From Bacteroidales bacterium (GTDB lineage: Bacteria > Bacteroidota > Bacteroidia > Bacteroidales > UBA932): a stretch of DNA of 33,935 nucleotides. The notes under the pieces are model-generated. The model was not told the origin of the DNA. It did not search any database and saw nothing but the letters and a program-made list of their open reading frames with translations. Both the position numbers and the translations under genes were made by a program. Positions 11,698 through 18,953 of the stretch are shown piece by piece (positions within the stretch are counted from its first letter, which is position 1; the number at the start of each line of letters is the position of its first letter). The stretch covers positions 1 to 33,935 of the forward strand of contig JAFXVX010000012.1 in NCBI GenBank assembly GCA_017534745.1, written 5' to 3'.

Positions 11698-12945
11698 TCA
11701 GAACGTGTGGATTGCGAGACCGGAGCGGAGTTTGGGCTCGAACCAGGTAGTCTTGGGGGGCATGATGTTGCCAGTGTCGGCTATGTCGATGAGCTGGTGC
11801 ATCGAGACGGGATAGAGGGCGAAGGCGACGGCCATCTCGCCGCTGTCCACGCGACGGGAAAGCTCGCCGAGACCGCGGATGCCGCCGACGAAGTCTATGC
11901 GCTTATCCGTACGCAGATCCTTGATGCCTAGAATCTTATCCAGGACGAGCCTCGAGAGGATTGTCACATCCAGCACGCCTATCGGGTCGCCATCGTCGTA
12001 GCGCCCGGGCTTCGCGACGAGGCGATACCACTTCCCGCCGAGATACATGGAAAACTCGTGGAGCCTCGAAGGAGAGATTCCTTCGCTGCGCTCGGAATGA
12101 CAAGGGGACACCTCGAAGTCGGCTTCGAGGGCCTTGAGGAAGGCCTCGGGGGAAAGCCCGTTGAGGTCTCTCACGACACGGTTGTAGTCGAGGATCTTGA
12201 GCTGGCTCTCGGGGAAGCAGACTGCCATGAAGAAGTTGTACTCCTCATCGCCGGTGTGGGTGGGGTTCGCAGCGCGCCTTTCGGCACCGACGCGGGCGGC
12301 GGCGGCCGTCCTGTGGTGGCCGTCGGCGACGTAGAAAGCGTCCACGGAGCTTTCGAAGAGCTCCGTGATGCGCCCGACCGTCGCCCGGTCGTCAATCACC
12401 CAGAAGGCGTGGCCAAAGCCATTCTCGTCGGTGAAGGAATATTCCGGCGCATCTGAGACCGTCCGGGAGACAATCTCACCCAGCTCGTCGTTGTCCTTGA
12501 AGGCAAAGAACACGGGCTCGATGTTCGCGCTCTGGATGCGGACGTGGATCATCCTGTCGTCTTCCTTGTCCTTTCTGGTCAGTTCGTGCTTCTTGATCTT
12601 GCCGGAAGAATAATCGTCGGTGTGGGCGCAAAGCACAATCCCATACTGCGTCCTCTCCCCCATTGTCTGGGCATAGACATAATAGTTCTCGGAATCATCA
12701 CGAACGAGCCAGCCCTTCTGCTGCCACAGCTTGAAATTTGCCACGGCCTTCTCATACGTCCTGTCCTCATGCTCACCCGCAATCGGCTCGAAATCAATCT
12801 CCGGCTTAGTTATATGCAAAAGCGATTTCTCCCCTGCGAGAGCCTTCGCCTCCGCTGAATTCAAAACATCATAAGGCGGAGCCGACACCTCGGTCTCCAA
12901 TCCCTTCCGCGGCCTCAGCGCCGCAAACGGCTTAACTCGTACCAT
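11698..12945 (-). CDS. DUF1015 family protein of the serine-biosynthesis cluster
   Basis: A 415-residue protein of the DUF1015 family, recognised by the N-terminal VKPFAALRPRKG...SAPPYDVL, the HELTRKDKEDDR element and the core motif ADGHHRTAAA at about residues 207-216. The ADGHHR motif resembles the one in ParB-fold free serine kinases (SerK, SbnI). With serC and serA upstream, this suggests a role in phosphoserine or serine metabolism, which is inference. The motif-bearing and terminal regions look complete. An insertion at about residues 282-293 (PCHSERSEGISPS) is the in-frame translation of a dispersed palindromic repeat. The start is the ATG beginning MVRVKPF. Confidence 0.88.
   Translation of the reverse strand: MVRVKPFAALRPRKGLETEVSAPPYDVLNSAEAKALAGEKSLLHITKPEIDFEPIAGEHEDRTYEKAVANFKLWQQKGWLVRDDSENYYVYAQTMGERTQYGIVLCAHTDDYSSGKIKKHELTRKDKEDDRMIHVRIQSANIEPVFFAFKDNDELGEIVSRTVSDAPEYSFTDENGFGHAFWVIDDRATVGRITELFESSVDAFYVADGHHRTAAAARVGAERRAANPTHTGDEEYNFFMAVCFPESQLKILDYNRVVRDLNGLSPEAFLKALEADFEVSPCHSERSEGISPSRLHEFSMYLGGKWYRLVAKPGRYDDGDPIGVLDVTILSRLVLDKILGIKDLRTDKRIDFVGGIRGLGELSRRVDSGEMAVAFALYPVSMHQLIDIADTGNIMPPKTTWFEPKLRSGLAIHTF
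12074..12102 (+). repeat. short palindromic repeat, copy 1, inside DUF1015
   Basis: A 29-nt copy of the repeat whose outer arms are GAGATTC and CGGAATGACA. It lies inside the coding region of DUF1015 and is read through in frame without a stop. The same arms occur around the GIY-YIG gene (12980-13019, 13304-13336) and next to glucokinase (16682-16711). Confidence 0.75.
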
Positions 12946-12979
12946 AAATTGTTTACTAATTTCTATACGTCCCGTTCAT

Positions 12980-13019
12980 TGTCATACCGAGGCTCCTACA
13001 GGAGCCGAGAGTATCTCCT
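12980..13019 (-). repeat. short palindromic repeat, copy 2 (left of GIY-YIG)
   Basis: A 40-nt copy with conserved outer arms and a centre forming a 7-bp hairpin (GGCTCCT, AC, AGGAGCC). Read on the - strand, it encodes the last dozen residues of the GIY-YIG protein and supplies its TGA stop within GTATGACA. Confidence 0.8.
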
Positions 13020-13296
13020 CATAAAGGTCCTTCCTCTCCTTATTTACCTTATCAATTAATTTGTCCTTATTGAGCCTTGATAATTTCTTAATTTTTTTCT
13101 CTCTTTCAATTGCCTGTTCTACATCAGAATACGTTTCGTAATATAGCAGTTTATGGCAATTATATTTTTGTGTAAAACCAGGAATCTTACCTTCTCTGTG
13201 CTCCTTAATACGACGAAGCAAATTATTCGAAATACCAGTATAATATACTGTTTCGTGTTTATTTGAAAGTATGTATACGTAGTATGTCTTATACAT
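12982..13296 (-). CDS. small GIY-YIG endonuclease
   Basis: A 104-residue single-domain GIY-YIG nuclease of the small UPF0213/YhbQ-like type. The GIY half appears as YYVYIL (residues 5-10) and the YIG half as YYTGIS (18-23). The helix RRIKEHREG supplies the conserved Arg and His, and AIEREKKIKKLSR near 62-74 supplies the catalytic Glu and basic helix. These enzymes cut DNA using one metal ion. The ATG at 13296 is preferred over a TTG at 13302. The final residues EEILSAPVGASV are encoded by the left palindromic repeat. The gene is AT-rich and splits the serA-DUF1015 part of an otherwise compact operon. A link between this nuclease and the spread of the repeat is inference. Confidence 0.88.
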   Translation of the reverse strand: MYKTYYVYILSNKHETVYYTGISNNLLRRIKEHREGKIPGFTQKYNCHKLLYYETYSDVEQAIEREKKIKKLSRLNKDKLIDKVNKERKDLYEEILSAPVGASV

Positions 13297-13303
13297 TATC
13301 AAA

Positions 13304-13360
13304 AGGAGATACTCTCGCCTTCGGCTCGGTATGACAAAAATGGCAAGGCTCGGTATGACA
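13304..13360 (+). repeat. short palindromic repeat, copy 3 plus a partial copy (right of GIY-YIG)
   Basis: The full copy is 13304-13336, with arms AGGAGATACTCTC and CTCGGTATGACA around a GCCTTCGGC centre. A truncated second copy of its right arm follows at 13345-13360 (AAGGCTCGGTATGACA), so the right side is partly duplicated. It lies between the serA stop and the GIY-YIG start. Confidence 0.78.
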
Positions 13361-13362
13361 AA

Positions 13363-14283
13363 TTATTTATTCACTTGGAAACGGGTGTTGCCGGTGGCGA
13401 AGAAGTCGTTGATCTGTCGGGCGGCGGCAAGGCCGGCGTTGACGTTAGCCTCGGAGGTCTGGGCTCCCATTTTCTTGGGGGTGGCGAAGACACGGAGGCC
13501 GAACTTCTCCTGAAGGGCGGTGTAGTTGTCCGGCATCACATCGGTGACGTAGCGAAGGTCCGGGCGGTCTTCGAGGGCGCGCATAAGGCCGTCCTCGTCG
13601 ATGACCTCCTTGCGGGCCGTGTTGACGAGCACAGCGCCCTTGGGCATCGCCGTAATCAGATCATAGCCAATGCTTTTAATTGTAGCAGGAAGAGCCGGAA
13701 TATGGACGGACACGTAGTCGGAAGATGCATAAAGCTCCTCCACGCTGAAGACCGGGCGGGCACCGCCGGACTCAATCTGCTCCGGAGTGAGGAACGGGTC
13801 GAGGGCGAGCACTTCCATCCCGAGGGCTTTTGCCTTGGCGCCGACCAGGCGGCCGACGTTGCCGAACGCCTGGATGCCGATACGCTTGCCTTCCAGCTCG
13901 GTCCCTGTCGCCGGAGTGAACTGTGTGCGGGCCATGAAAATCATGAGCCCGATTGCAAGCTCCGCGACAGCGTTGCTGTTCTGCCCCGGGGTGTTCATGA
14001 CGACTACCCCTGCGGCGGTCGCGGCGGCGAGGTCCACATTGTCGTATCCCGCACCGGCGCGCACGACTATCTTCAAAGATGGGGCAGCGGCTATGACCTC
14101 CGCCGTGACCTTGTCCGAACGGACTATCAATGCCTCGGCATCGGCTACAGCGGCCACGAGATCCGACTGCTCCGCATATTTCTCAAGGAGAGCGACGCTG
14201 TGGCCGGCGCCCTCGAGGATTTCACGGATGCCGCTCACCGCGACTGCGGCGAATGGCTTCTGGGTTGCTACGAGAATTTTCAT
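13363..14283 (-). CDS. serA: D-3-phosphoglycerate dehydrogenase, short form
   Basis: A 306-residue NAD-dependent dehydrogenase that oxidises 3-phosphoglycerate to 3-phosphohydroxypyruvate, the first step of serine synthesis. The Rossmann loop is AFGNVG (residues 139-144), Asp162 is placed to bind NAD ribose, and catalytic Arg224 sits in [13 protein letters not shown]. The usual catalytic His of the family is replaced: the segment reads [14 protein letters not shown], with Lys at 270-271. This substitution appears typical of Bacteroidota-type and Entamoeba enzymes. There is no C-terminal ACT domain, so feedback inhibition by serine through that domain is not expected. Its ATG overlaps the serC stop by 4 nt. 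Confidence 0.95.
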   Translation of the reverse strand: MKILVATQKPFAAVAVSGIREILEGAGHSVALLEKYAEQSDLVAAVADAEALIVRSDKVTAEVIAAAPSLKIVVRAGAGYDNVDLAAATAAGVVVMNTPGQNSNAVAELAIGLMIFMARTQFTPATGTELEGKRIGIQAFGNVGRLVGAKAKALGMEVLALDPFLTPEQIESGGARPVFSVEELYASSDYVSVHIPALPATIKSIGYDLITAMPKGAVLVNTARKEVIDEDGLMRALEDRPDLRYVTDVMPDNYTALQEKFGLRVFATPKKMGAQTSEANVNAGLAAARQINDFFATGNTRFQVNK

Positions 14284-15353
14284 GCGTATTGGTTTTCAAA
14301 ATCTTTCATGCAAGCGACAAGGGCCTCGACGTCGGATATCTGGCAGGCATTGTAGAGCGAGGCGCGGAAGCCGCCGACGGAGCGGTGGCCCTTGATGCCG
14401 ACCATGCCCCTCTCCTTTGCGAACGCCATAAAGGCATCCTGCAGATCCTCGCGGCCGGGGGCCATCACGAAGCAGACATTCATGCAGGAACGGTCTTCGA
14501 CAGCCGCAGTCCCCGTGAACAGGGAGTTGCGGTCGATTTCCGAATACAGCAGACGCGCCTTCTCCATATCAATCTTATGGATGGCCTCCACGCCGCCTAC
14601 TGACTTAATCCACTTCAGGGTCTCGTTCATCACGAAGATGGAGAAGACCGGAGGAGTGTTGAACATCGACAGCTTGTCGATGTGGGTCCTGTAATCCAGC
14701 ATGGTCGGGATATAGCGCGACACGCGGCCGAGGGAGTCCTTACGGATGATGGCGAAGATCACGCCGGCGGGGCCGACGTTCTTCTGCGCGCCGCCATAGA
14801 CGAGGTCGTATTTCGACACATCCACGGGGCGGGACATAATGTCGGAAGACATATCCGCGATGAGCGGGACCGGGCAGTCCATATCCTCCTTAATCTCGGT
14901 GCCGTAGATTGTGTTATTGGTCGTAATGTGCAGGTAATCAAGGTCTGTCGGGATCTCAAATCCCTTGGGAATATAGCTGAAGTTCTTATCTTTCGAGCTC
15001 GCGATGGCATAGGCCTCGCCTATCCCTTTCGCCTCCTTGAGGGCTTTACCGGCCCAGACGCCGGTCTCCAGATAGGCCGCCTTATGCTCCAGGTAATTCA
15101 TCGCGACATAGAGGAACTGAAGCGACGCGCCGCCGCCGAGAAAAACCACTTCGTGGGTCTCGGGGATATGGAGAAGCTCTCTCCAGAGGGCCCGGCACTC
15201 ATCCATAGTCTCATCCCATTCTTTGGTCCTGTGGGAAATGGAAAGGACCGACACGCCTGTGCCCTTGAAATCCTTAAGGGCTGCAATGGCATTGTCTATC
15301 GCCACCTGCGGAAGAAGGCAGGGGCCTGCATTGAAAACGTGAACTTCTTTCAT
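14280..15353 (-). CDS. serC: phosphoserine aminotransferase
   Basis: A 357-residue PLP enzyme that converts 3-phosphohydroxypyruvate and glutamate to phosphoserine and 2-oxoglutarate. The N terminus [13 protein letters not shown] is diagnostic. ISHRTKEW binds substrate, and the PLP lysine is Lys191 in [12 protein letters not shown]. The C-terminal [16 protein letters not shown] is also typical. Family length is normal. It leads the serC-serA-(GIY-YIG)-DUF1015 run. A promoter with both elements in the expected spacing lies upstream at 15376-15406. Confidence 0.97.
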   Translation of the reverse strand: MKEVHVFNAGPCLLPQVAIDNAIAALKDFKGTGVSVLSISHRTKEWDETMDECRALWRELLHIPETHEVVFLGGGASLQFLYVAMNYLEHKAAYLETGVWAGKALKEAKGIGEAYAIASSKDKNFSYIPKGFEIPTDLDYLHITTNNTIYGTEIKEDMDCPVPLIADMSSDIMSRPVDVSKYDLVYGGAQKNVGPAGVIFAIIRKDSLGRVSRYIPTMLDYRTHIDKLSMFNTPPVFSIFVMNETLKWIKSVGGVEAIHKIDMEKARLLYSEIDRNSLFTGTAAVEDRSCMNVCFVMAPGREDLQDAFMAFAKERGMVGIKGHRSVGGFRASLYNACQISDVEALVACMKDFENQYA

Positions 15354-15375
15354 ATATAATAAATGTAAAGGGACG

Positions 15376-15406
15376 TAAATATACTCAATTTTACACGAAA
15401 ACGCAA
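15376..15406 (-). promoter_or_regulatory. Bacteroidota-type promoter for serC
   Basis: Read on the - strand: TTG (complement of 15404-15406), a 20-nt spacer, then TATATTTA (15376-15383), one mismatch from TAnnTTTG. It overlaps the 3' end of yigZ. Confidence 0.6.
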
Positions 15407-15993
15407 TCTCCGATCCTACCTATCCTTGTCTTGAAATCATCCACTGCAGTCAGCCTGACGCGGGTCGAGAGCATGCAGCTCTCGCCGCAGTCAAGGGATA
15501 ACTGCGGAAGTGACAGGTCCTTAAGCACTTTCATCACGTCGTTCATCGCAAGGTACCCGAACTGAAGGGTAAACGGCAGCTCGGCAGTCTTTTCAATCTC
15601 CACAGAAGCCGAGAGGGCCTCCTCCGTGGACTCACGGTAGGCCCTGATTAGCCCCGGGACGCCGAGCTTGATCCCGCCGAACCATCGTACCACTACAACA
15701 AGAGTGTCGCTGAGCCCGCGGGACTCCAGACGACCGAGGATCTGCTTCCCGGCGCTGCCTGAAGGCTCCCCGTCGTCGGACGAGCGGAACGAAGCGCCGC
15801 CGAGGCCGAGCCGCCAGGCATAGCAGTGGTGGCGGGCGTCGTGATATTTTGCCTTGAGAGACTGGACAATGCCCTTGATCTCCTCCTCCGAGGACACAGG
15901 GAAAGCAAGGGCAAGGAAACGCGAGCCCCTGTCCTTGAAGACGCCTTCCGAAGGCGCCGCTATGCTCCTGTATTTATCTTCAGCAGCGTCCAT
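15391..15993 (-). CDS. YigZ/IMPACT family protein
   Basis: A 200-residue member of the UPF0029/IMPACT family. The N-terminal domain shows the signature run [13 protein letters not shown], then [16 protein letters not shown] and [21 protein letters not shown]. The C-terminal part (about 135-200) is the small ferredoxin-like domain found in bacterial YigZ. The eukaryotic relative IMPACT regulates Gcn2; the bacterial role is unsettled. A good promoter at 16001-16031 places the transcription start only a few nt ahead of the ATG, so the mRNA would be nearly leaderless. Confidence 0.92.
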   Translation of the reverse strand: MDAAEDKYRSIAAPSEGVFKDRGSRFLALAFPVSSEEEIKGIVQSLKAKYHDARHHCYAWRLGLGGASFRSSDDGEPSGSAGKQILGRLESRGLSDTLVVVVRWFGGIKLGVPGLIRAYRESTEEALSASVEIEKTAELPFTLQFGYLAMNDVMKVLKDLSLPQLSLDCGESCMLSTRVRLTAVDDFKTRIGRIGDCVFV

Positions 15994-16000
15994 TGCAGTT

Positions 16001-16031
16001 CAAAATTAAAGATTTTTGGGGGAGAAAGCAA
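16001..16031 (-). promoter_or_regulatory. Bacteroidota-type promoter for yigZ
   Basis: On the - strand: TTG (16029-16031), a 20-nt spacer, TAATTTTG (16001-16008), a full match to TAnnTTTG. The yigZ ATG at 15993 is only 8 nt beyond the box. Confidence 0.7.
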
Positions 16032-16051
16032 CACGGGATTAAAAAATACAG

Positions 16052-16059
16052 TATATTTG
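16052..16059 (+). promoter_or_regulatory. -7 box for the pRiA4b ORF-3-like gene
   Basis: TATATTTG is a full match to TAnnTTTG, 27 nt ahead of the ATG at 16086. No TTG was found at the expected distance. Confidence 0.55.
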
Positions 16060-16085
16060 AGATTGTAAACGCAAGTTGAAGCGCC

Positions 16086-16637
16086 ATGTCTGTCAAACTG
16101 AAAATAACCCTTCCGGGCATCAAAGGCTTCCTGCGCCTCTACAGCGCAGCCGCCCAGACGACCCTTTACACCGTCCACAACAAGCTCCGTGCAGACCTCG
16201 AATTCCCGCAGGACCAGCTGATCCTCTTCAAGGCGCTGGGCGCCGCAGAGAACGTGGTCGCCCGCTGGGGCCTGTTTGACATCGGCGACGGCGCCGTGGA
16301 GGACATCTCCCTCCGCGCCGCCCTCGACAAAGGCGTGACCCATTTCGTCTATTTCTACGACGTCTCCAACCGCAAGAGCGTCCTTATCGACATCTACGAG
16401 GACGACTCCCCCGCCCCCCGCGCGGGCAAAGTCCTCCTCCTCGAGACCAAAGGTCCTGTCCCCCAGGAGTTTGAGAACGGCTATGTCGCCCTCGAAGACC
16501 TCCCCGTCGAGAAGCAGAAGCTTCCGGGCGAAGACGACGACTTCGACCTTGACGACGACATCGACCTCGACGAGGAAGACGAAGAAGACGAGGCCGGCGA
16601 CGAAGACGGCGAGGAAATTTTCGACGAGAACGAATAG
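16086..16637 (+). CDS. pRiA4b ORF-3-like protein with acidic tail
   Basis: A 183-residue cytoplasmic protein that resembles the plasmid pRiA4b ORF-3 / IS1096 TnpR-like fold found as a free-standing gene in Bacteroidota (LYSAAAQTTLYTVHNKL, GDGAVEDISLRAALDKG, FVYFYDVSNRKSVLIDI). The last ~45 residues are almost entirely Asp and Glu (DDDFDLDDDIDLDEEDEEDE), a disordered anionic tail that could mimic nucleic acid or bind basic partners. The family name is historical; nothing here indicates transposition. It has its own -7 box upstream and a strong terminator 10 nt beyond its stop, so it is monocistronic. Function unknown. Confidence 0.75.
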   Translation: MSVKLKITLPGIKGFLRLYSAAAQTTLYTVHNKLRADLEFPQDQLILFKALGAAENVVARWGLFDIGDGAVEDISLRAALDKGVTHFVYFYDVSNRKSVLIDIYEDDSPAPRAGKVLLLETKGPVPQEFENGYVALEDLPVEKQKLPGEDDDFDLDDDIDLDEEDEEDEAGDEDGEEIFDENE

Positions 16638-16646
16638 AGATACGAT

Positions 16647-16681
16647 AAAGAAGGACGGCCTTGAGCCGTCCTTCTTGTTTT
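16647..16681 (+). terminator. rho-independent terminator
   Basis: A 12-bp GC-rich stem (AAGAAGGACGGC at 16648-16659 with 16665-16676) around loop CTTGA, followed by TGTTTT. It closes the ORF-3-like gene and may also serve glucokinase on the other strand. Confidence 0.82.
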
Positions 16682-16711
16682 GAGATTCTCTCGCTTTCGC
16701 TCGGAATGACA
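16682..16711 (+). repeat. short palindromic repeat, copy 4
   Basis: A 30-nt copy with arms GAGATTCTCTCGC and GCTCGGAATGACA, lying between the terminator and the stop codon of glucokinase (16713). Confidence 0.75.
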
Positions 16712-16712
16712 A

Positions 16713-17672
16713 TTACAGTTCCCAGGCGAGGGCCGAGGCGCCGAGGATGGCGGCGTCGGATTCCTTGAGCGATGAGTAAACGAGCTTGACTTTGTTCTTC
16801 CACAGAGGAAGGACATTGTCGTTCATAGCCCTCTCGATGGGCTCCGTGAGGAACTCCTTGGCTCTTGCGAGGCCGCCGAAGAGGACGATTGCCTCCGGCG
16901 CGGAGAAGGCGATGAAATCCGCCAGCTTCTCGCCAAGGATGCGTCCTGTGAACTCAAAGACCTTGAGGGCGAGCTTGTCACCCTCCTTCGCGGCCTCATA
17001 GACATCCTTGGAAGTGATGTCCGCAACCGTGCGGAGGACGGAAGGCTCGTCGCTCATCTCCAGCCACTCGCGGGCTGTGCGGGCGACGCCGATTGCCGAG
17101 CAATAGGCCTCGAGACATCCGCACCTGCCGCAGCCGCAGAGGCGGCCGTTGTGGCGGACTGCTGTCGTGTGGCCCAGCTCGCCGGCGAAGCCGTCGCTGC
17201 CATAGACCACCTTGCCGTCGATGACGATGCCGCTGCCGACGCCTGTCCCGAGGGTAATCATAATGAAATTCTTCATGCCCCTCGCGGCGCCGTAGGTCAT
17301 TTCACCCACGGCCGCCGCGTTGGCGTCATTGGTCAGCGAGACGGGGATGCCGTCTATCGCCTCCGAGAGCATCTTGGCGAACTCGATGGAACCATTGGCG
17401 GCCCAGGAGAGATTCGGAGCAAACGCAATAGTGCCGGTGTAGTAGTTGCCGTTGGGGGCTCCTACGCCGACTCCCCTGATTTCGCCCTCCTTGCCGGCCT
17501 CCCTGACGATGTCACGTACGGCCTGTGCAATCTCGGACACAACGACCTCAGCGGAAGGGTCACTGCTGGTCTTGATGACTTTCTGGGCGAGAACCTCGCC
17601 GCGCGCATCGACGACGCCGAGCTTTATGGTCTGCCCGCCGACGTCAATACCGACTACATAATCCTTTGCCAT
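16713..17672 (-). CDS. ROK-family glucokinase
   Basis: A 319-residue sugar kinase that phosphorylates a hexose, most likely glucose, with ATP. The phosphate loop GIDVGGQTIKLG includes Asp10. Catalytic Asp116 lies in LTNDANAAAVGE, and Glu165 and His168 lie in GELGHTTAV. The ROK zinc motif is intact, with Cys179, Cys181, Cys184 and Cys186 in CGCGRCGCLE. No N-terminal DNA-binding domain is present, so it is a kinase and not a ROK repressor. It starts 2 nt after the MFS transporter stop, consistent with uptake followed by phosphorylation. Glucose is the usual substrate in this context, but the sequence alone does not exclude another hexose. Confidence 0.92.
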   Translation of the reverse strand: MAKDYVVGIDVGGQTIKLGVVDARGEVLAQKVIKTSSDPSAEVVVSEIAQAVRDIVREAGKEGEIRGVGVGAPNGNYYTGTIAFAPNLSWAANGSIEFAKMLSEAIDGIPVSLTNDANAAAVGEMTYGAARGMKNFIMITLGTGVGSGIVIDGKVVYGSDGFAGELGHTTAVRHNGRLCGCGRCGCLEAYCSAIGVARTAREWLEMSDEPSVLRTVADITSKDVYEAAKEGDKLALKVFEFTGRILGEKLADFIAFSAPEAIVLFGGLARAKEFLTEPIERAMNDNVLPLWKNKVKLVYSSLKESDAAILGASALAWEL

Positions 17673-17674
17673 AA

Positions 17675-18940
17675 CTACTTAGCCTTTTTGACCCTGGAGC
17701 CGAGAACGGCGAACCAGAGGATGTAAGCGACACCGAGGATGACAACTATGTAGCTCCACAGGTAGGACGTGGCATCCGCCACGGCGCCCTGGATGAGCGG
17801 AAGGATACCGCCGCCGCAGACCATCACCATGAAGAGGCCGGAAGCGATTGCGGTGTACTTGCCGAGGCCCTCAACCGCGAGGTTGAAGATGGCGCCCCAC
17901 ATAACGGAGGTGCAGAGGCCGCAGAGGACGAAGAACACGACTCCGAGAGGAATGGTCTCAAGCGAGAAGTGAAGGTCCTTGAACGCCGGGAACGGCACCA
18001 TCGCGCTGTCGCCCAGCACCATACCGAGCACCAGCAGGAGGATGGCCAGGCTGGAAACCGAGACCATCATCGCGCGGCTGGAAACCTTGGCACCGATGGA
18101 CGCGCCGATAAGACGACCGCAGAGCATCAGGAACCAGTACATACCGACGATCGTGCCGGCGACGCCTGCTGCGATCCCGACCTCAGGGGAGGTCATAAAG
18201 AGGTTCATGAAGTTCGGAATACCGACCTCGACACCCACATAGAGGAATATGGCGATAGCGCCGAACACAAAGTGACGGAAGGAAAGAGCGCCCTTGATGG
18301 TCTCGCTCGTCTTCTCCGGCTCTTCTTTTGCCGCTTCCTCGAGCTCGGGCTCAGGAATCTTGGAGAAGAGGATGATCACGAACGCCAGTGCGAAAATACC
18401 CATAGCGATAAACAGGGCGGGGTTCGCGTCGGAAATCCTTGCGTTCATCGCGTCGCCGATGAGGTAGCCGACCAGCACCGGGCAGATCGTCGCTGCAAGC
18501 GAGTTGCAGGAGCCGCCGAACTGGATCAGCTGGTTGCCCTTGTTGCCGCCACCGCCAAGGGTGTTGAGCAAGGGGTTGACCACAGTGTTGAGCATGCACA
18601 TTGAGAAACCGGAGACGAAAGCGCCGAGGAGATAGACTCCGAAGCTTTCAACCACGCCGGAAAGGAATGTGATACCCACGCCGATAAATCCGACGAGCAC
18701 AGCTGCAAGCGCCGTGAATTTATATCCCTTCTTAGTCAGGATGAAGCCGGCCGGAAGGCCCATCACCGCATAGGCGATGAAGTTGGCGGCGTTGCCAAGC
18801 TGCGAAAGGAAGTTGGAAGCGCCGAACTGGCTCTTGACGATGATCCCGAAAGGATTCTGAAGACCTGTCACGAAGGAAATCATCGCGAACAGGAAGAACA
18901 TGATGGCAATCGCAAGTACGTTGCCTTTTTTGTTGGCCAT
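17675..18940 (-). CDS. MFS sugar:proton symporter, FucP/GluP-like
   Basis: A 421-residue major facilitator with about 12 membrane helices, most similar in style to the FucP/glucose-galactose porter group of Bacteroidota (FVTGLQNPFGIIVKSQF at the first helix, GLPAGFILTKKGYK at loop 2-3, CMLNTVVNPLLNTLGG in helix 4-5). A charged central loop (EPELEEAAKEEPEKTSE) separates the two halves. It lies 13 nt behind the second OmpA gene and 2 nt ahead of glucokinase, so glucose or galactose uptake is the likely role. It may be cotranscribed with the OmpA pair or have a promoter inside that gene. Confidence 0.9.
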   Translation of the reverse strand: MANKKGNVLAIAIMFFLFAMISFVTGLQNPFGIIVKSQFGASNFLSQLGNAANFIAYAVMGLPAGFILTKKGYKFTALAAVLVGFIGVGITFLSGVVESFGVYLLGAFVSGFSMCMLNTVVNPLLNTLGGGGNKGNQLIQFGGSCNSLAATICPVLVGYLIGDAMNARISDANPALFIAMGIFALAFVIILFSKIPEPELEEAAKEEPEKTSETIKGALSFRHFVFGAIAIFLYVGVEVGIPNFMNLFMTSPEVGIAAGVAGTIVGMYWFLMLCGRLIGASIGAKVSSRAMMVSVSSLAILLLVLGMVLGDSAMVPFPAFKDLHFSLETIPLGVVFFVLCGLCTSVMWGAIFNLAVEGLGKYTAIASGLFMVMVCGGGILPLIQGAVADATSYLWSYIVVILGVAYILWFAVLGSRVKKAK

Positions 18941-18953
18941 AATTATTTAAGGT

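Larger units (their letters stand above)
12980..13336. mobile_element. candidate mobile unit: GIY-YIG gene between inverted palindromic repeats
   Basis: The unit consists of a repeat copy (12980-13019), an AT-rich nuclease gene, and an inverted repeat copy (13304-13336). The outer 12 nt (TGTCATACCGAG) and inner 13 nt (GAGAGTATCTCCT) of the left repeat match the reverse complement of the right repeat exactly; only the centres differ. The base composition of the gene is far more AT-rich than serA and DUF1015 on either side, which indicates transfer. No transposase of a known IS family is present and no target duplication is evident. Calling it mobile is inference from layout and composition. 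Confidence 0.45.

Noticed and set aside
13375..14355. A 326-codon + strand frame opposite serA
   Set aside because: It is antisense to a complete serA and spans the serA-serC junction.
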